Shown one piece after another: positions 35,828 to 44,563 of a stretch of DNA of 64,000 nucleotides. The stretch lies in contig NZ_VLKJ01000006.1 in the NCBI RefSeq assembly GCF_007830315.1, positions 186,001 through 250,000 of the forward strand, in the 5' to 3' direction. A program made the translations under genes and the position numbers. The notes below the pieces were generated by a model that worked only from the letters and a program-made list of their open reading frames with translations, did no database searches and had not been told where the DNA came from. Within the stretch, counting starts at the first letter, position 1, and every line of letters begins with the position of its first letter. The DNA is from Novosphingobium taihuense (lineage in GTDB: Bacteria; Pseudomonadota; Alphaproteobacteria; Sphingomonadales; Sphingomonadaceae).

Positions 35828-36621
35828 GCCCGCGCGGCCCGCAACATCAGCGGCCCGAAAGCCTCGTCCTGTGCAATCTCCGCCTTGCCCTGCTTGGCCA
35901 GCTCCAGCGCTGCCAGAAAGCTTGATGCCAATGCCGACTTGCGCAGGAGCGGATCGGCATCGAGCGGCAGGAACGCGCGCAGATCGGTCCAGTCCATCGC
36001 CACGCCCAGCATCCTGGAAACCCGCGTCAGCGCCGCATCCAGCGTCATCACCGCGCGTTCGCGCACCATATGCACCACAGGCCGGTTGCGGTGCTTGATC
36101 GCGCCATAGGCCTGGATGAGCGAGAACACATCGCACTTCCACAGCGCCTTGCGATCAACCCGCAGGCCCTCGGGATTGCCTCGAACAAAGACATCGCGGC
36201 CCACGCGGTCGCGCCCCATCAGGCGTCCGCCAGCCTCGCGCATCGCGCCCAGCCGCTGCAGCCGCAATTGCAGCTTCAGCGCCAGTTCCTCCGGGCTCGG
36301 CTGCACTTCGGGATCGCGCGGCAGCAGCAGCAGCGACTTCAGGTAGGCGAGCCACGCCGCCATCACCAGATAATCCGCCGCCAACTCCAGCTTCAGCGCC
36401 TTGGCACGTTCGATATAGTCGAGATACTGGCCGACCAGATCAAGGATCGAAATGGTCCGCAGATCGACCTTCTGCCTCCGTGCCAGCTCCAGCAGCAGGT
36501 CGAGTGGCCCTTCCCAGCCATCCAGCTCGAGATAGAGTGCGGCATCGCCGGTCTGAGCCGTGGCAATGCCTTCCCATGCCTCGTCGCCGTCAAACAATGC
36601 AGGTTCGACGACGTCCACCAT
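35824..36621 (-). CDS. scpA: Segregation and condensation protein A
   Basis: Kleisin subunit of the SMC complex, 265 residues. The N-terminal segment LDGWEGPLDLLLELARRQKVDL and the helix with YLVMAAWLAYLKSLLLLP are the family hallmarks; the C-terminal part has SALASSFLAALELAKQGKAEIAQDEAFGPL. It lies between nagZ and scpB with 1- and 4-base overlaps, so nagZ-scpA-scpB are translationally coupled. Confidence 0.93.
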   Translation of the reverse strand: MVDVVEPALFDGDEAWEGIATAQTGDAALYLELDGWEGPLDLLLELARRQKVDLRTISILDLVGQYLDYIERAKALKLELAADYLVMAAWLAYLKSLLLLPRDPEVQPSPEELALKLQLRLQRLGAMREAGGRLMGRDRVGRDVFVRGNPEGLRVDRKALWKCDVFSLIQAYGAIKHRNRPVVHMVRERAVMTLDAALTRVSRMLGVAMDWTDLRAFLPLDADPLLRKSALASSFLAALELAKQGKAEIAQDEAFGPLMLRAARA

Positions 36622-37637
36622 CAGGCAAGTTCCAGCAACTGGTCACGCGTCGCGATCAGAGCCGCCTGGCCGGCAAGATCGGCAGGCCCATCAAACGCCC
36701 CCGTCCCCGCCAATGCCCGCTCCAGCCGCTCGGCAGTCTTGACGCTCATGGCGGTCAACCCTTCGGCAATACCGATCATGTCGTCCATCTTCGCCCAGCA
36801 GTTGAGCGCAATGTCGCAACCTGCCGCCTGTGCCCGCACCGCACGCTCGGGCACCGTGCCGCCCAGCGCCTGCATGTCGAGGTCATCGGTCAGAAGAAGC
36901 CCGTCAAAGCCTATCGCCTTGCGGATCACCTCTTCGATCACGAAAGCCGATAGCGTGGCCGGATTCTCGGCATCCCATGCGGTGAAGCGCAGATGCCCGG
37001 TCATCGCGATGGGCGCGTTCTTCAATGCGCGGAACGGTGCCAGATCCAGCTCCAGCTCTTCAGCGCTCGCGGTCACGACCGGCGTTTCCTTGTGGCTGTC
37101 CACCATCGAACGCCCATGCCCCGGCATGTGCTTGACCACGCCCGCCACACCTGCCCGCGCCAGCCCGTCGAGCGTCGCCCGCCCGAGTGCTGCCACCCGC
37201 ATCGGCTCGGACCCCAGCGCCCGGTCCCCGATCACGTCGTGCGCGCCTTGTTGCCGCACATCGAGCAGCGGCAGGCAATCGACGCTGATCCCCGCCTCGG
37301 CCAGATCCAGTCCCAGCGCGTGGGCATTGGCCCGCACCGCCTCGATCGCGCTGGCAGGAGCCACGTCGTAAAGCCGGTCAAACCGCTCGCCCGGAGGGTA
37401 AGCCGCCCAGACCGGCGGCTTCATTCGCGCAACGCGCCCGCCTTCCTGATCGATGCAGATGAACGTGCGCTCGCGCCCATGCAGCGCGCGCAATTCGTCG
37501 GTCAGCGCCCGCACCTGCGCGCGGCTCTCCACATTGCGCCCGAACAGGATATACCCCGCCGGGTCCGCATCGCGGAAGAATGCGCGCTCGTCATCGGTCA
37601 GGGTCAGGCCCGAAAGCCCGAAAATTGCTGGCAACAT
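36621..37637 (-). CDS. nagZ: Beta-N-acetylhexosaminidase (GH3)
   Basis: Cytoplasmic glycosidase that removes GlcNAc from anhydromuropeptides during peptidoglycan recycling. The 338 residues include the GH3 NagZ motif KHMPGHGRSMVDSH (histidine general acid/base loop) and the nucleophile aspartate in LLTDDLDMQALGG. Other family segments are FICIDQEGGRVAR and ISVDCLPLLDV. I chose the ATG at 37637 (MLPAIFGLSG); a TTG 12 codons upstream is possible but adds a non-conserved tail. In bacteria with AmpR/AmpC, the NagZ product induces beta-lactamase; no such genes are here. Confidence 0.93.
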   Translation of the reverse strand: MLPAIFGLSGLTLTDDERAFFRDADPAGYILFGRNVESRAQVRALTDELRALHGRERTFICIDQEGGRVARMKPPVWAAYPPGERFDRLYDVAPASAIEAVRANAHALGLDLAEAGISVDCLPLLDVRQQGAHDVIGDRALGSEPMRVAALGRATLDGLARAGVAGVVKHMPGHGRSMVDSHKETPVVTASAEELELDLAPFRALKNAPIAMTGHLRFTAWDAENPATLSAFVIEEVIRKAIGFDGLLLTDDLDMQALGGTVPERAVRAQAAGCDIALNCWAKMDDMIGIAEGLTAMSVKTAERLERALAGTGAFDGPADLAGQAALIATRDQLLELA

Positions 37638-37741
37638 CGCGTTTGAGTGCGCGAAATAGCGCGGATTTGGCAAGGGTGCCTGCGGTGAAGGCGGGGGAAA
37701 ACGGGCCCCCTAGGCCTCCACCACTGGATGCTTGCCTCAGA

Positions 37742-38509
37742 TCAGCGCTTCACCTGGCACTTCAGCCCACCAGCCTGCAACTTCTGGCAAAGCGCGCTGG
37801 CCGAAGCCAGATCGCCCGCCACTGCCTGCAGGCGATAGACCGTCCCGATGTCGGCCTTGCCCTCGACCACGCGGTGCGACAGGCCCTTGAGCGCATCGTG
37901 ATTTCCGACGAGCTTCTGCCAGCCAGCTTCCGCCGCGGCATTGGACGAGAACGCCCCGACCTGAACGCCAACCCCGCCTGCGGCAGGCGCGGGCTTGGGT
38001 GCTGCCGCAGCGGCAGACGCGCTCGCGCTTGGCTTGGCCGCTGGCGATGCTGCAACTGCAGGCGTCGGCGAGGCAGAGTCAGCCAGGTTTGCCATCGGCT
38101 TTTCACCGTCGCTCACCTTGAAGCTCGAATCACCGGTGCCGGCGAATGTCTTGCCGCCGGGGTCCTTGGGCGTGACCTTGTAGGGCTCCTTGCTCGCCTC
38201 GATCAGGCTGCCATCGGCGTTCGCGGGTCCGGAGGTGCGGTTGCTGGCATACCAGATGCCGCCAACCAGCGCGGCGAGCACGATCAGGCCCATGACCGCA
38301 AAGCCGATCAGTCGCCCGTTGCCGCTGTCTTCTTCCTCGCCGTCGATATCGTCGGCGCTTTCGAGCCAGGGTAGACGCTCCTCGTCGCCCAGCGCCAGGC
38401 GTTCGCCGCCAACAGGTTCAGCCAGTTCGGCGGACACGTCGAACGGCTTGCCTGGCTGCTGGTCGCCGCTGTCCTGGTCCCAGCTGTTTTGGTCGTTCTC
38501 ACCGATCAT
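37742..38509 (-). CDS. SPOR-domain membrane protein
   Basis: Bitopic inner-membrane protein of 255 residues. An acidic cytoplasmic part (1-65) is followed by one helix (about 67-87, LIGFAVMGLIVLAALVGGIW), a Pro/Ala-rich periplasmic linker and a C-terminal SPOR domain (about 180-255, GVQVGAFSSNAAAEAGWQKL...). SPOR domains bind denuded glycan strands at the division septum. The gene lies between argS and nagZ, as in many sphingomonads, suggesting a cell-wall or division role. The ATG at 38509 begins 26 bases after the argS stop. Confidence 0.9.
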   Translation of the reverse strand: MIGENDQNSWDQDSGDQQPGKPFDVSAELAEPVGGERLALGDEERLPWLESADDIDGEEEDSGNGRLIGFAVMGLIVLAALVGGIWYASNRTSGPANADGSLIEASKEPYKVTPKDPGGKTFAGTGDSSFKVSDGEKPMANLADSASPTPAVAASPAAKPSASASAAAAAPKPAPAAGGVGVQVGAFSSNAAAEAGWQKLVGNHDALKGLSHRVVEGKADIGTVYRLQAVAGDLASASALCQKLQAGGLKCQVKR

Positions 38510-38534
38510 TGCCTGCCCCTGCCCCGTAATGACG

Positions 38535-40283
38535 TCAAAGTTCCTGAGCTGCCTCAACGCCTAGCAGCGCGAGACCATTGCGGATTACCTGCCCGATTTG
38601 TTGGGCGAGGAAAAGGCGGGCTGCGGTCATTGCGGAGTCTTGTGCCACAATGAAGCGCTTCTCGGGCCGGTCGTTCCCCAGATTGTAGTAGGAATGGAAC
38701 GCCGAAGCGAGGTCGTGGAGGTAGAACGCGATGCGGTGCGGCTCGCGCGCCACGGCTGCGGCTTCCACGGTGCGCGGAAACTGCGCGGCCAGCTTCACCA
38801 GTGCCAGCTCTTCCTCGCCAAGGAGAGACAGGTTTTCTCCTGCCGGGGCAAAGCCTTCGTCGGCACCCTTGCGAATGTTCCTGCAGATACGCGCGTGGGC
38901 GTACTGCACGTAGAACACCGGGTTGTCCTTGCTGGCCTCGACCACCTTGGCAAAGTCGAAGTCCATCTGCGCATCGGGCTTGCGGGTCAGCATGGTGAAG
39001 CGCACCACATCCTTGCCCACTTCGTCCACCATGTCGGAAAGCGTCACGAAGTTGCCGGAACGCTTGGACATTTTCACCGGCTCGCCATCGCGCAGCAGCT
39101 GCACCATCTGCACCAGCTTGACCTCGAAGGGCTTTGCCACGCCGCCATCGGCGCTCGTCAGTGCGGCCACCGCCGCCTTGATCCGCTTGACGGTGCCCGC
39201 ATGGTCCGCCCCCCAGATATCCACCAAAGCATCGGCATTCTGCGCCTTCTGGAAGTGGTAGGCCAAGTCCGCGCCGAAATAGGTCCACGCCCCGTTCGAC
39301 TTCTTGATCGGACGGTCCTGATCGTCGCCGAACTTTGTCGAGCGGAACAGCGGCAGTTCCACCGGCTCCCAGTCTTCAAGCGTCTTGCCCTTGGGCGCTT
39401 CAAGCTGGCCGTCATAGACAAGGTCATGATCGCGCAGCCACTTCTCGGCGGCGTCCACCTTGCCCGAAGCCTGAAGCTCCGCTTCGGATGAGAAAAGGTC
39501 GTGGTGGATGCCGAGCGTGGCAAGATCGGCGCGGATCATGTCCATCATCGCCGCCACCGCGCGGGTGCGGAACAGGATCAGCCATTCGCCCTCAGGCGCA
39601 CCGACGTACTTGTCGCCGAACTCCTCGGCCAGCGCCTTGCCCACCGGCACAAGATAGTCGCCGGGATACAAACCTTCAGGAATCTCAATGCCTTCGCCCA
39701 GCGCCTCGCGGTAGCGCATGTGCACCGAGCGGGCGAGCACATCGACCTGCGCGCCAGCATCGTTGACGTAGTATTCCTTGATGACCTTGTGCCCGGTGTA
39801 GGCGAGCAGGTCCGCCAGCGCATCGCCGACCACCGCACCGCGGCAATGGCCCATGTGCATCGGCCCGGTCGGATTTGCCGAGACATATTCGACATTTACG
39901 ACCTTGCCGCCGCCCATGGTCGAACGGCCATAGTCTGCCCCGGCCGAAGCGATCAGCGCCAGCTCACCGCGCCATGCATCGTCGGTCAACCGCAGGTTGA
40001 TGAACCCCGGCCCGGCAATTTCCGCCGAGATTACGCGAGGTTCCTTCTCCAGCTCGGCCACCAGCAGCGCCGCCAGCGCGCGCGGATTGGTGCCGGCCGG
40101 CTTGGCAAGGACCATCGCCGCGTTGGTCGAAAGATCGCCATGCGAAACATCTCGCGGCGGCTCGCAGGTCACCGCCGATCGGTTCAGACCGGCGGGCAGC
40201 GAGCCTGCGGTTTCGAGCGCGGTGAGCGCGGTGTCGATTACCGATGCGAAGTCGGCGTGGAGGTTGATCCGGGCGTCTGTCAT
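38535..40283 (-). CDS. argS: Arginyl-tRNA synthetase
   Basis: Class I aminoacyl-tRNA synthetase, 582 residues. The HIGH-type motif is in SANPTGPMHMGHCRGAVVGD and the KMSKS-type motif is VKMSKRSGNF. The N-terminal Add1 domain and a C-terminal anticodon-binding DALR domain, ending in GLALLGVEAAQEL, are present. I chose the ATG at 40283 (MTDARINLHADF). It opens the argS-SPOR-nagZ-scpAB-tatABC run. Confidence 0.96.
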   Translation of the reverse strand: MTDARINLHADFASVIDTALTALETAGSLPAGLNRSAVTCEPPRDVSHGDLSTNAAMVLAKPAGTNPRALAALLVAELEKEPRVISAEIAGPGFINLRLTDDAWRGELALIASAGADYGRSTMGGGKVVNVEYVSANPTGPMHMGHCRGAVVGDALADLLAYTGHKVIKEYYVNDAGAQVDVLARSVHMRYREALGEGIEIPEGLYPGDYLVPVGKALAEEFGDKYVGAPEGEWLILFRTRAVAAMMDMIRADLATLGIHHDLFSSEAELQASGKVDAAEKWLRDHDLVYDGQLEAPKGKTLEDWEPVELPLFRSTKFGDDQDRPIKKSNGAWTYFGADLAYHFQKAQNADALVDIWGADHAGTVKRIKAAVAALTSADGGVAKPFEVKLVQMVQLLRDGEPVKMSKRSGNFVTLSDMVDEVGKDVVRFTMLTRKPDAQMDFDFAKVVEASKDNPVFYVQYAHARICRNIRKGADEGFAPAGENLSLLGEEELALVKLAAQFPRTVEAAAVAREPHRIAFYLHDLASAFHSYYNLGNDRPEKRFIVAQDSAMTAARLFLAQQIGQVIRNGLALLGVEAAQEL

Positions 40284-40414
40284 GGGCGGGCGGTTAGCCC
40301 AATCGCGGGCAAAGCGAAAGGGCATGCATTTGCCTGCCCTTCACCCTTGTCAGTTGCCGCCCTGCCTCGGAGAGTTGGGGGAGAGTTGCCCCTTTGCCTC
40401 CGAGAGTTGGAGAC

Positions 40415-41083
40415 TTACTTGCGGACGTTGAATTGCAGCTGGTCGTTGGTCAGCTGGAAGCCCACGAGGAGTTCGAAGTTCGCCTTGGCAAGGGCTGCCT
40501 TCACATCTGGCTGCGACAGCGGATCGACCGCAGCGTCCTCGTCACCGGCACGACGCTTGCGCGTGATCCGCTTGACGATGTCTTCGGGCAGCGAGGCCTC
40601 GGCCTTGTCGACATAGGCTGCGGCCTGACCCTTGGCCGAGGCACGGTCCTGCCCGTCGGCGAAATCGATCACGACCTTGCCGATGCGCTTGGCCACCACG
40701 ATGTTGCCACCGCGCACCACGGTGGAGAAGTAGGGCAGCTCGACCCGGCGCGCGCCCCGCTTGTCGGCACGGCGGGCAAGCACGTCGAAAGTGGCGACCG
40801 AATTCAGCTTTTCACCATCGGTGCACTGGGCGCGTAAATTGGTGATCACCGCCTCGACATCGATCGACGCCGAATCGGTACGGTCAGGCGAGGTGAACAG
40901 GGTGACGTCGCCGGTGTAGTCAGGAATGCCGACGCGCGGGCAAGGGTCGCGCAGCGCGGTAACGCCCACGGCATCATCGACAACCAGTTCGCCCTTCTTG
41001 CCGCCGCAACCGACCAGCGCGAGTGCCGCGACGAGCGGTAGCCCCATGATTGCGATACGGCGGGCGTTTACGTTCATGGACAC
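40415..41083 (-). CDS. Conserved hypothetical lipoprotein
   Basis: A 222-residue protein with a lipoprotein signal: [28 protein letters not shown], lipobox LVGC, cysteine about 26. The mature part is mixed and charged, with [18 protein letters not shown] near its start, a second cysteine pair candidate in [10 protein letters not shown], and a basic stretch ITRKRR near the end. I recognise no named domain. Similar unnamed lipoproteins are found near argS in sphingomonads. Either of two ATGs (41083 or 41077) could start it. It is divergent from ispH. Confidence 0.75.
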   Translation of the reverse strand: MSMNVNARRIAIMGLPLVAALALVGCGGKKGELVVDDAVGVTALRDPCPRVGIPDYTGDVTLFTSPDRTDSASIDVEAVITNLRAQCTDGEKLNSVATFDVLARRADKRGARRVELPYFSTVVRGGNIVVAKRIGKVVIDFADGQDRASAKGQAAAYVDKAEASLPEDIVKRITRKRRAGDEDAAVDPLSQPDVKAALAKANFELLVGFQLTNDQLQFNVRK

Positions 41084-41213
41084 TCAATCCTCGATGCTTG
41101 CAGCGTTTTGCCGGACACAGTCTGGCACTCAGTTCGGCATTTTGGCCACCTCTACCCACCGCAACCGCTTTCGGCAATGGCGGCGGGCCGCGCTTGCTGC
41201 TAAGTGGCGCAGG

Positions 41214-42182
41214 ATGAACGCCAGCTTGCCAGATGTCGCCGCCCAAACGGCTCCCTTACGCCTGCTTATCGCCGCCCCGCGCGGCTTCTGCGCCGGGGTG
41301 GACCGCGCGATCGAGATCGTCGAACGCGCGCTGCAGCGCTTCGGCGCGCCGGTCTATGTCCGGCACGAGATCGTGCACAACCGCTTCGTGGTCGATGGCC
41401 TGAAGGCCAAGGGCGCGATCTTCGTGGAAGAACTGGATCAGGTGCCCGATGGTGCTCCGGTCGTCTTCTCGGCCCACGGCGTGCCCAAGGTGGTGCCGCA
41501 GGATGCCACCGCGCGCGGGCTCGACTGGCTCGACGCCACCTGCCCGCTGGTGTCCAAGGTCCACCGCCAGGCCGAACGGCAGGTCGAGGCCGGGCGGCAT
41601 ATCCTGTTCGTCGGCCACAAGGGCCACCCCGAAGTGATCGGCACGATGGGCCAGGTTCCCGAAGGCACGATCACGCTGGTCGAGACCGTGAATGACGTGG
41701 CGAAGCTGCCATTCGGCACGGACAAGCCGCTGGCATTCCTGACGCAGACCACGCTTTCGGTGGACGACACGGCCGAGATCGTAGCGGCCCTGCGCGCCAA
41801 GTTCCCGCAGATCACCGGCCCCAAGGCCGAGGACATCTGCTACGCAACCTCCAACCGGCAGGAAGCCGTCAAGGCGATTGCCGCCGAGTGCGACCTGCTG
41901 CTGGTGATCGGCGCGCCGAACAGTTCCAACTCGCTGCGCCTTGTCGAAGTGGCCGAGCGCATGGGCACGCGCTCGCGCCTGATCCAGCGCGCGAACGAGA
42001 TCGATCCCGAATGGCTCGACGGCGTGAACACGCTGGGCCTGACCGCCGGAGCCTCCGCGCCCGAAGTGCTGGTGCGCGAGGTCGTGGCAAAGATCGGCGA
42101 GCTGCGGCCCGTTTCGGAAGAGACGGTGACCACCGCCGAGGAAAAGATGGTCTTCAAGCTGCCGCGCCAGCTGCTCGACTAA
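41214..42182 (+). CDS. ispH: 4-hydroxy-3-methylbut-2-enyl diphosphate reductase
   Basis: Last enzyme of the MEP isoprenoid pathway; a [4Fe-4S] reductase producing IPP and DMAPP. The 322 residues have three cluster cysteines: C26 in [11 protein letters not shown], one in [12 protein letters not shown] and one in [11 protein letters not shown]. Other hallmarks are SAHGVPK and [15 protein letters not shown]. The ATG at 41214 is preceded by GGCGCAGG. It begins an ispH-thrB-rnhA cluster with a 12-base gap and then an overlap. Confidence 0.96.
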   Translation: MNASLPDVAAQTAPLRLLIAAPRGFCAGVDRAIEIVERALQRFGAPVYVRHEIVHNRFVVDGLKAKGAIFVEELDQVPDGAPVVFSAHGVPKVVPQDATARGLDWLDATCPLVSKVHRQAERQVEAGRHILFVGHKGHPEVIGTMGQVPEGTITLVETVNDVAKLPFGTDKPLAFLTQTTLSVDDTAEIVAALRAKFPQITGPKAEDICYATSNRQEAVKAIAAECDLLLVIGAPNSSNSLRLVEVAERMGTRSRLIQRANEIDPEWLDGVNTLGLTAGASAPEVLVREVVAKIGELRPVSEETVTTAEEKMVFKLPRQLLD

Positions 42183-42194
42183 GGCGCGGAAATC

Positions 42195-43166
42195 ATGGCG
42201 GTCTATACCCAGATCGGCGCGGAAGAGATGGCCGCGCTTATCAACGAATTCGACGTGGGCGAGCTGGTCTCGGCAAAAGGCATCGCCGAGGGCGTGTCCA
42301 ATTCCAACTGGCTGCTGGAAACCACTGGCAAGGATGGTGCAAGCGCACGCTTCATCCTGACGATGTACGAGTTCCGCATCGAGCTGGAAGACCTGCCCTA
42401 CTTCCTCTCGCTGCTCGATCACCTTGCCGCCAAGGGCTGCCCCGTGCCGCGCACGATCCATGACCGCGAAGGCGCGCTGTTCCGCCGCCATGGCGAGAAG
42501 GCATTGGCGCTGATCGAGTTCCTCCCCGGCGTTTCGGTGAGCGAGCCGACCGTTGGACAGGCGCGCGCAGTGGGCGCGGCACTGGCGCAGATGCACGCGG
42601 CTTCTGCGGATTTCGCAGGCTCGCGCGAGAATGGCATGGGGTTGGCCGAATGGCAGCGGCTGTTCGATGAATGCGGGCCTGAGGGATTGGCTTCGATCGA
42701 TCCGGAGCTGGCGGGGCTTGTGGCAGAACACATGCCCAAGATCGCCGCAGGCTGGCCACAGGACCTGCCGCGCGCGGTGATCCATGCCGACTTGTTCCCC
42801 GACAACGTGCTGATGCTGGGCAACAAGGTCAGCGGGTTGATCGACTTCTACTTCGCCTGCAACGACCTGATGGCCTACGACGTGGCGGTGACCCACGCGG
42901 CATGGTGCTTCGATGCCACGGGGCGCGATTTCAGCGCGGACCTGTCTCAAGCGCTGCTCGAAGGCTACGAATCCGTGCGGCCCCTGCTGCCGCAGGAGCG
43001 TGCCGCCCTGCCCCTGCTGGCGCAGGGCGCAGCGATGCGCTTCACCTCAAGCCGCGCCTATGACTGGCTGAACACGCCCGCCGACGCGCTGGTGATGCGC
43101 AAGGATCCGATGGCCTTTGCGCGGCGCCTGCAGTTCTACGCCGCCAACCCTGAGGTGTTTGCGTGA
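42195..43166 (+). CDS. thrB: Homoserine kinase, APH-fold (ThrB2 type)
   Basis: Phosphorylates homoserine for threonine biosynthesis, using an aminoglycoside-phosphotransferase-like fold rather than the GHMP fold of E. coli ThrB. The 323 residues begin [19 protein letters not shown], typical of the alphaproteobacterial form, and contain the catalytic loop [12 protein letters not shown] and the metal-binding [10 protein letters not shown]. It lies between ispH and rnhA, a synteny found widely in alphaproteobacteria. The stop codon overlaps the rnhA GTG. Confidence 0.92.
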   Translation: MAVYTQIGAEEMAALINEFDVGELVSAKGIAEGVSNSNWLLETTGKDGASARFILTMYEFRIELEDLPYFLSLLDHLAAKGCPVPRTIHDREGALFRRHGEKALALIEFLPGVSVSEPTVGQARAVGAALAQMHAASADFAGSRENGMGLAEWQRLFDECGPEGLASIDPELAGLVAEHMPKIAAGWPQDLPRAVIHADLFPDNVLMLGNKVSGLIDFYFACNDLMAYDVAVTHAAWCFDATGRDFSADLSQALLEGYESVRPLLPQERAALPLLAQGAAMRFTSSRAYDWLNTPADALVMRKDPMAFARRLQFYAANPEVFA

Positions 43167-43594
43167 AGCACGTCGAAATTTTCACCGATGGTGCGTGCAA
43201 GGGCAATCCCGGCAAGGGCGGCTGGGGCGCGCTGCTGCGCATGGGCGAGCACGAGAAGGAAATGGCCGGCTCCGAAAAGGAAACGACCAACAACCGCATG
43301 GAACTGATGGCCGCGATCAAGGCCTTGGAAGCGCTGAAGCAGCCCTGCCGCGTGACGCTCCACACCGACAGCAAGTACGTGCTCGACGGCATCACCAAGT
43401 GGATCTTCGGCTGGCAGAAAAAGGGCTGGAAGACCGCCGACAACAAGCCGGTCAAGAACGAAGACCTGTGGCGCGCACTGGTCGACGCGGCGCGCCCGCA
43501 CAAGATCGAATGGGTCTGGGTCAAGGGCCACGACGGCCACCCGGAAAACGAACGCGTGGACAAGCTGGCGAGCGACGCGGCGGTGGCGGCCTGA
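43163..43594 (+). CDS. rnhA: Ribonuclease HI
   Basis: Degrades RNA in RNA-DNA hybrids. The 143 residues keep the four metal ligands: D9 (IFTDGAC), E47 (NNRMELMA), D69 (LHTDSKYV) and D133 (NERVDKLA). The basic handle region (FGWQKKGWK) of type 1 enzymes is present. It starts with GTG overlapping the thrB stop (GTGA), so translation is coupled. Confidence 0.96.
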   Translation: MKHVEIFTDGACKGNPGKGGWGALLRMGEHEKEMAGSEKETTNNRMELMAAIKALEALKQPCRVTLHTDSKYVLDGITKWIFGWQKKGWKTADNKPVKNEDLWRALVDAARPHKIEWVWVKGHDGHPENERVDKLASDAAVAA

Positions 43595-43633
43595 GAGGGT
43601 TGGCGCGCGGTCTTTCGACCGTTTGCACCGACG

Positions 43634-43657
43634 TCCCGGACCTGATCCGGGACCCCG
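43634..43657. repeat. Inverted arm of the GC-rich intergenic repeat
   Basis: CCCGGACCTGATCCGGGACCCCGC is the near-complement of the CCGGA core in the 52 bp copy that follows (43701-43725). The two arms face each other across about 40 bases, so a long hairpin can form just after rnhA. Confidence 0.7.
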
Positions 43658-43690
43658 CTGTCTTCTGACACTTCAGGTTTGGCGCTGAAC

Positions 43691-43742
43691 CCCAAGAAAA
43701 GCGGGGCCCCGGATCAAGTCCGGGGCGACGGCGGGTTTTGGG
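43691..43742. repeat. 52 bp dispersed intergenic repeat, copy 2
   Basis: The reverse complement matches 3026-3077 at 49 of 52 bases. Its inner dyad is CCCCGGATCAAGTCCGGGG. The element lies in the repeat-rich gap between rnhA and the yegP-like gene, on the opposite strand to copy 1. Confidence 0.8.
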
Positions 43743-43811
43743 GTTTGGCATTTGGTGAGCGAGTGGCTGGTTTGGGGTGGACTGTTGCCATTAGTTCAAG
43801 AGAGTCCTGTT

Positions 43812-43991
43812 CTATTGCGCAATGTGAGCTGCGACCATTGTGACCACAATGATTGCCACATATAAAGCGCACGACTTCAGCATGAGCCTCGTGGCTCCCT
43901 GTCGTCTGCTCCACTGGTAGCGAACCGCAATCACCCACACTGGCAGTGCTACGACGGCTCCGCCAACAATGATCCAATCCCTCAAAGTCAT
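43812..43991 (-). CDS. Putative 59-residue two-helix membrane protein
   Basis: Reading from the ATG at 43991, the frame gives MTLRDWIIVGGAVVALPVWV with a first helix at about 6-22, a basic arginine-rich turn (RYQWSRRQGATR), and a second helix at about 41-56, ending AAHIAQ. I recognise no family. The surrounding DNA is A/T-richer than the genome average. There is no clear ribosome-binding site, which lowers confidence, but two helices separated by a positive loop in one short frame are unlikely by chance. Confidence 0.45.
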   Translation of the reverse strand: MTLRDWIIVGGAVVALPVWVIAVRYQWSRRQGATRLMLKSCALYVAIIVVTMVAAHIAQ

Positions 43992-44137
43992 TCTGCTGGA
44001 TTAGCATGCGATTGAACGTCCGCAATGGCGTCGTATCGGAACGGCAGCTTCTGGGCGTTTCCCCCGGTTATCGGCCCTGATCCTGCACGGTGTCAGCCGT
44101 AAACTAACTCAAAAAAGCAACTGGCGTTGCGCGGGCG

Positions 44138-44164
44138 TCCTTCGACAGGCTCCGGACGAGCGGA
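44138..44164. repeat. Short sphingomonad-type repeat
   Basis: GTCCTTCGACAGGCTCCGGAC with flanking CG pairs forms a small dyad (CGTCC...GGACG). Sequences close to CCTTCGACAAGCTCAGGACGA are scattered between genes in many sphingomonads. Seen once here. Boundaries are approximate. Confidence 0.5.
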
Positions 44165-44211
44165 CATTACGCCAGCTTGCGCCTTCACAATCCTCCCTGT
44201 TTTCACCGTAG

Positions 44212-44316
44212 GTGCAAACGGGGAGGGGGACCGTCCCGGACTTGTCCGGGATGGTGGAGGGGTTTAGACATCTACCCCTCCGTCAGCCCAGCGGGCTGCC
44301 ACCTCCCCTTTTGCAC
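44212..44316. repeat. 105 bp compound inverted repeat (MITE-like)
   Basis: Outer arms GTGCAAACGGGGAGG (44212-44226) and CCTCCCCTTTTGCAC (44302-44316) are complementary with one mismatch. Inside are three nested dyads: GTCCCGGAC/GTCCGGGAT (44233-44251), GGAGGGGT/ACCCCTCC (44256-44281) and AGCCC/GGGCT (44285-44297). It has no coding capacity and lies just downstream of the yegP-like gene on the other strand. Confidence 0.7.
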
Positions 44317-44343
44317 TGCGTGAAAAAGGGGTGGATCGAAGCC

Positions 44344-44526
44344 TTAATCGACCGTGGTATCCACCACGTCTGCATCCGGGCCGTTCTTCAAGATCGACTC
44401 AATCGCGTTCTTCGCGCTGGCCTTGCTCGAGTAGCCTTCGGTCCAGAAAATGGTTTCGCTGTTGTGGCAGAAGTAGGCGACGAACTCGCCGGCCTTGTTC
44501 TTGCGGATCTCGAAACGGTGCGCCAT
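44344..44526 (-). CDS. YegP/DUF1508-family protein
   Basis: A 60-residue single-domain protein. The pattern MAHRFEIRKNKAGEFVAYF, then TIFWTEGYSSKASAKNAIESIL, is that of DUF1508 (YegP), a small alpha+beta fold of unknown biochemical role often linked to stress. E. coli YegP has two copies of the domain; this one has one. The ATG at 44526 is close to the end of the FAD oxidoreductase gene (38 bases), so the two may share a transcript. Confidence 0.85.
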   Translation of the reverse strand: MAHRFEIRKNKAGEFVAYFCHNSETIFWTEGYSSKASAKNAIESILKNGPDADVVDTTVD

Positions 44527-44563
44527 CGCGACTCTCCCAGTCGTTAAACCGGGTTAACCAGTA

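Noticed and set aside
36070..37371. A 433-codon + strand open frame across scpA and nagZ
   Set aside because: Antisense to genes with unambiguous family motifs.
44544..44557. TTAA-N6-TTAA upstream of the yegP-like gene as a CtrA site
   Set aside because: The CtrA consensus needs a 7-base spacer, and the place is close to the gene start; a single deviating copy is not enough evidence.
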